From Phycisphaerae bacterium (GTDB lineage: Bacteria > Planctomycetota > Phycisphaerae > Sedimentisphaerales > Anaerobacaceae), in contig JAUXAB010000035.1 in assembly GCA_030615025.1 (NCBI GenBank), positions 1 to 35,081 of the forward strand: DNA of 35,081 nucleotides, given 5' to 3'. How positions within the stretch are numbered: the first letter of the stretch is position 1; each line of letters starts with the position of its first letter. Made by a program: the position numbers and the translations under genes. The notes beneath the pieces were generated by a model, which was given only the letters and a program-made list of their open reading frames with translations, was not told the origin of the DNA and did no database searches. This document shows positions 32,077-35,081 of the stretch, piece by piece.

Positions 32077-33465
32077 ATGTGCGAGAGAACAAACCTCAAC
32101 TTGTGCCTGGCAATAATCACTCTCCTGCTTTCCTGCACGAACACAACAAAAGCAGATGCCGGTGAGGACAAAACTTTTATCATCACCCGGCTCAATAGTG
32201 GTCAGCCGATTATTACCGAGGCTATGTTCGACGCCTTGGGCGCAACTACCCATGAAAGCTATAACATCAACGGCCCCTCAGTAATCCGCGTTCCGGACTG
32301 GCTCGCACCCGAACACAGGGCTGATCCTAATGCAAAGTACTATATGTACTTCGCCCACCATCGGGGCAACTATATTCGCCTTGCCTGGGCAATGGACATC
32401 GAGGGCCCTTGGCACTTATACCAAACTGGTTCCGGCGTGAGCGTAGGAGACCGCGGCGTGCTCGACCTGGGAAGCGATGACCAGATAAACATCGGCAACG
32501 GCATCACCATCTATGACCATATTGCTTCGCCCGATGTGTTCGTGGACGACAACAACCGGCGGATTGTGATGTATTTCCACGGCCCAACCAAGGTAAATGG
32601 CGGCAGCAGTAGCCAGAAGAGCCTCGTCGCCACATCGAGCTATGGCCTTGATTTTACCGGCGGTATCGAGCCGGTGAGGCTTGGGCGGTTTTATTTCCGC
32701 GTATTTGAGTACAAAAGCAATCTCTACGCCACTTCAAATAGCGGGTATCTGTTCAAGGCACTGGACTCGAACGACCCATGGACGCCGCCGCCGGGCTTCG
32801 ACTTCAAGGACGATCTGTGGACCAAACGCCCCGACAGCCCGTTCCAGAATAACATCGATGACGCCAACTTTGCGGGGGTTCCTGACGATCCCTGGCGGGC
32901 ACGCCATTTCACTGTGCGTCGGGTTAGAGACACGGTGCAGATGCTCTACACCCGCATTCATGACTGTCCGGAGCGAATCATGATGTCAACGATTGACCTG
33001 AGCGTGGGCGATTACGAGCTTTGGGACTCGACCTTCCCGCCCAGGGAAATCCTTCAGGCCGAGCTCGACTGGGAGGGCGGCGACATCCCGCCTACCAACT
33101 CGCAAGGCAGTACCGCGCCGGAGAATGTCAATCAATTGCGCGACCCCTGCATTTTCGAAGACAACGACGGCACGTTGTATCTGTTCTACTGCGGCCGCGG
33201 TGAGGATGCGATTGGCGTGGCCCACATCCGGCCGGTTGCTCTCGGCCAACTCGACTTCGACGACGATGTGGACCTCGTTGACTATGCTATGTTTGCCGAA
33301 CGCTGGCAGGACACCAGCTGTGGCACGTGTGGTGCAGCAGACCTTACAGGCGACGGGAAAGTAGCGATCGATGATTTGCGAGAGTTTGTTAAAAACTGGC
33401 TAACAGGTGTTGAATATCGTCTTTTCGGATTAAATTCCACAAAAAGGGGCCGTGAATCACGATAG
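32077..33465 (+). CDS. Secreted five-bladed beta-propeller (GH43/GH32-like) protein with dockerin repeats
   Basis: The product is about 462 aa. ATG 32077 has AAGG 6 nt upstream, whereas ATG 32071 has none at normal spacing. The N-terminus is a signal sequence (LCLAIITLLLSC), either lipidated at Cys or cleaved after KADA. The middle shows propeller-type strands, such as KYYMYFAHHRGNYIRLAWA, ASPDVFVDDNNRRIVMYFHG, and RDPCIFEDNDG with YLFYCG, as in the GH43/GH32/GH68 superfamily. Candidate catalytic acids cannot be assigned by eye. The C-terminus has dockerin-like halves, LDFDDDVDLVDYAMFAERW and ADLTGDGKVAIDDLREF, joined by CGTCG. It is probably a carbohydrate-active or carbohydrate-binding protein. 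Confidence 0.76.
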   Translation: MCERTNLNLCLAIITLLLSCTNTTKADAGEDKTFIITRLNSGQPIITEAMFDALGATTHESYNINGPSVIRVPDWLAPEHRADPNAKYYMYFAHHRGNYIRLAWAMDIEGPWHLYQTGSGVSVGDRGVLDLGSDDQINIGNGITIYDHIASPDVFVDDNNRRIVMYFHGPTKVNGGSSSQKSLVATSSYGLDFTGGIEPVRLGRFYFRVFEYKSNLYATSNSGYLFKALDSNDPWTPPPGFDFKDDLWTKRPDSPFQNNIDDANFAGVPDDPWRARHFTVRRVRDTVQMLYTRIHDCPERIMMSTIDLSVGDYELWDSTFPPREILQAELDWEGGDIPPTNSQGSTAPENVNQLRDPCIFEDNDGTLYLFYCGRGEDAIGVAHIRPVALGQLDFDDDVDLVDYAMFAERWQDTSCGTCGAADLTGDGKVAIDDLREFVKNWLTGVEYRLFGLNSTKRGRESR

Positions 33466-33642
33466 CCGAAGCTCCCCACTCGACGCGATAATCAAAATTG
33501 CTCCCGTATCCTGTAATACTCGATACACACGACGCAATACGAAATATTTTTCCATGACATTTTTCTCTCAATCGGATATCGTTTTTGTTGAGTGAAGGTG
33601 CCTGGGCAGGTTTGTTCAGGCTTGCTATTAGGGAGTTTCACG

Positions 33643-34563
33643 ATGAAAAAGATTAGTGTCGATGTGTTTATCAAAAAACTTACCACGTGTCTGGTTGTGT
33701 GGCTACTGACGATCGCACCAACCTCAGCCTCAAAAGCCAGCCAAGATGAGTTAAAGCCGAGCAGAATCGAAGGCATCGGCACCCAAGGCACTGGCGGGAC
33801 TATGCGGATAGTCGATTTCCGCGACCTTGCAATATTCGCCGGATACTGGCTTGAGACGAATTGCAATGCCACTAACAACTGGTGCGGCGGAGCCGATCTG
33901 GACCGCCTGGATGATCTTGACTACGACGGGTATCCATCCGATGTTGACTGCGATGACCTGGATCCCAACGTCTTCCCAGGCGCCCCTGAAGTGCGAGATG
34001 GCAAAGACAACGACTGCGACCCGGATGGCAAGGCCGACGAAGGCCTGATTGCCCCCGGCGACATCATTATCACCGAAATACTATATGATTCATCTGAGAT
34101 ACCCGACGCAAGGTTCGAATGGTTCGAGGTGTTCAATCCCACTGATATTCCCGTCAACATGCGAACGTGGCTGCTTAGGGACCAGCCTGCAAGTACGCAA
34201 GATATTGCAGTCATCAACGACGATGTGATTGTTCCACCTGGCGGGTTTGCGGTGCTTTGCCGCACTCTCTCCGCGAGCTTCAATGGCGGCGTGGTGTGTG
34301 ACTACGAGTACGGCCATTTGAACCTGGGGAACACCGTGGATGAGTTGATCCTGGACTTCGATGGCCTGATAGTGGACGAAGTCTGGTATGACGAAAACGC
34401 CGGTTGGCCCCGAGCCACCTACTGCTCCTTAAGCCTTGACCCCAATGCCTTCCTGTTAGACAACAACGACCCCAACAACTGGTGCAACAGCCCCAGCAGC
34501 GGCCCCAAGATACCTAATGGGGACGAAGCCACTCCGGGCGCGCCTAACGTGGGCTGCTGGTAA
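33643..34563 (+). CDS. Secreted half-dockerin / MopE-like / lamin-tail domain protein
   Basis: The product is about 306 aa. ATG 33643 follows GGGAG and starts a signal peptide (LTTCLVVWLLTIAPTSAS). Next come one dockerin-like half (VDFRDLAIFAGYWL) without its usual calcium loop, a MopE/PF11617-type metal-binding stretch (DGYPSDVDCDDLDPNVFPGA and GKDNDCDPDGKADEG), and a lamin-tail (LTD) domain from IIITEILYDSSEI to about residue 280. It has no enzymatic motif; adhesion or surface display is a reasonable inference. It lies 177 nt after the propeller gene and closes the dockerin cluster. Confidence 0.78.
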   Translation: MKKISVDVFIKKLTTCLVVWLLTIAPTSASKASQDELKPSRIEGIGTQGTGGTMRIVDFRDLAIFAGYWLETNCNATNNWCGGADLDRLDDLDYDGYPSDVDCDDLDPNVFPGAPEVRDGKDNDCDPDGKADEGLIAPGDIIITEILYDSSEIPDARFEWFEVFNPTDIPVNMRTWLLRDQPASTQDIAVINDDVIVPPGGFAVLCRTLSASFNGGVVCDYEYGHLNLGNTVDELILDFDGLIVDEVWYDENAGWPRATYCSLSLDPNAFLLDNNDPNNWCNSPSSGPKIPNGDEATPGAPNVGCW

Positions 34564-34592
34564 CAATAGCCCAAGCAAAGAGCTTACATTTA

Positions 34593-34624
34593 ACTTTGCC
34601 CAACGTACAGCTAACAGGCAAAGT
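34593..34624 (+). terminator. Possible terminator after the dockerin cluster
   Basis: ACTTTGCC and GGCAAAGT form an 8-bp stem around a 16-nt loop, followed by a T-rich tract (CTTCTTTTAATTTTC). It lies 30 nt after the lamin-tail gene stop. The long loop makes it a weak call. Confidence 0.35.
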
Positions 34625-34670
34625 CAAAAACTTCTTTTAATTTTCTTTCATTTCTGGTAAAAGTGCAATC

Positions 34671-34703
34671 CACGATACGCAATACGATATACGCAATACG
34701 ACC
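34671..34703. repeat. ACGCAATACG tandem words upstream of surE
   Basis: CACGATACGCAATACG and ATATACGCAATACG follow each other immediately before the surE start, leaving no good ribosome-binding site. The same word occurs at 33531-33546 and, inverted, at 9944-9981. Confidence 0.65.
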
Positions 34704-34704
34704 T

Positions 34705-35081
34705 ATGCAGATACTGCTGACAAACGATGACGGTATTTTCGCGCCCGGCCTGGCCGCCCTTTACAAAGAGCTGGTCGGAATCGCAGATGTAACAGTTGTC
34801 GCACCGGCCACCAGCCGTTCCGGCGGCAGCCACAGTATCACTCTCAAACGTCCTTTCGCATGCAACAAAATCGACATCAACGTCCGGTTCACCGGCTTTA
34901 GCGTCGAGGGCTCACCCGCCGACTGCGTTAAGCTCGCCTTTATGCAGCTTTGCAAAGACCCGCTCGACCTTGTCGTCGCAGGCCTGAACAACGGCTCAAA
35001 CGTTGGAATAAACGCCTATTATTCCGGCACCGTCGCCGCCGCAATGGAAGCAGCTTTTCTGAAAATCCCCGCTGTCGCAAT
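34705..35081 (+). CDS. surE: 5'/3'-nucleotidase SurE (partial, runs off window)
   Basis: The first 125 codons of a cytoplasmic nucleoside-monophosphate phosphatase of the survival protein SurE family are present. The metal site LLTNDDG has Asp8 and Asp9. Ser39 lies in VVAPATSRSGG, followed by SHSITL. VAGLNNGSNVG and YYSGTVAAAMEA are family signatures. The frame is open to the window end; a full protein is usually about 250 aa. The start ATG 34705 sits directly behind ACGCAATACG repeat words, with no clear ribosome-binding site. Confidence 0.95.
   Translation, partial: MQILLTNDDGIFAPGLAALYKELVGIADVTVVAPATSRSGGSHSITLKRPFACNKIDINVRFTGFSVEGSPADCVKLAFMQLCKDPLDLVVAGLNNGSNVGINAYYSGTVAAAMEAAFLKIPAVA

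Overview
The window looks like a chromosomal segment of an anaerobic Planctomycetota bacterium, most likely Phycisphaerae and close to Sedimentisphaerales. This is inferred from the mix of gene families, not from a marker gene. The clues are an exosortase next to exopolysaccharide-export genes, several secreted proteins with dockerin-like repeats, pseudopilin-like (H-X9-DG-type) modules in a secreted mosaic protein, a pyruvate:ferredoxin oxidoreductase, and spacers full of short low-complexity repeats. No rRNA, tRNA, CRISPR array, transposase or integrase was recognised.

Region 1 (1-12850, genes on the minus strand) is a compact surface-polysaccharide/exosortase operon. Read in transcription order it holds a Wza-like outer-membrane export lipoprotein, an exosortase with an intact Cys/Arg/His triad, an EpsI-like partner, a giant membrane-anchored TPR protein (about 1628 aa), a Wzz/BY-kinase fusion and a UDP-sugar 4-epimerase. 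Positions 1-660 hold only repeats and a likely terminator. No glycosyltransferase, flippase, polymerase or PEP-CTERM substrate is visible.

Region 2 (12850-18643, plus strand) is a repeat-rich spacer of about 650 bp followed by one 1711-aa secreted mosaic protein. It combines an uncharacterised N-terminal domain, two copies of a pseudopilin-like module, a third pseudopilin-like segment, leucine-rich repeats, a concanavalin-like domain and a TlpA-type thioredoxin domain with WCGPC.

Region 3 (18626-28430, minus strand) holds housekeeping genes. A pyrimidine operon (pyrR-pyrB-secreted protein-pyrC) is followed by a DUF2442 gene lying between pyrC and a second copy of the pyrC 3' end, then a YacP-like NYN nuclease gene. 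Next come nifJ, with its own promoter, and a lipoprotein of unknown role. The pyrR operon and the following protease gene diverge from well-formed sigma-70-type promoters.

Region 4 (28650-35081, plus strand) holds four consecutive secreted proteins carrying dockerin-like calcium-loop repeats: a subtilisin-like protein lacking the usual catalytic Asp, a metallophosphoesterase with an apparent ATC start, a five-bladed-propeller (GH43/GH32-like) protein, and a half-dockerin/MopE/lamin-tail chimera. The 5' part of surE is cut by the window edge.

The best candidates for something undescribed are the mosaic secreted protein, the DUF2442 insertion that duplicated the pyrC tail, repeat elements that became coding sequence at the N-termini of the exosortase and EpsI-like proteins, and the four-gene dockerin cluster. 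All identifications come from reading motifs by eye; no search was run.
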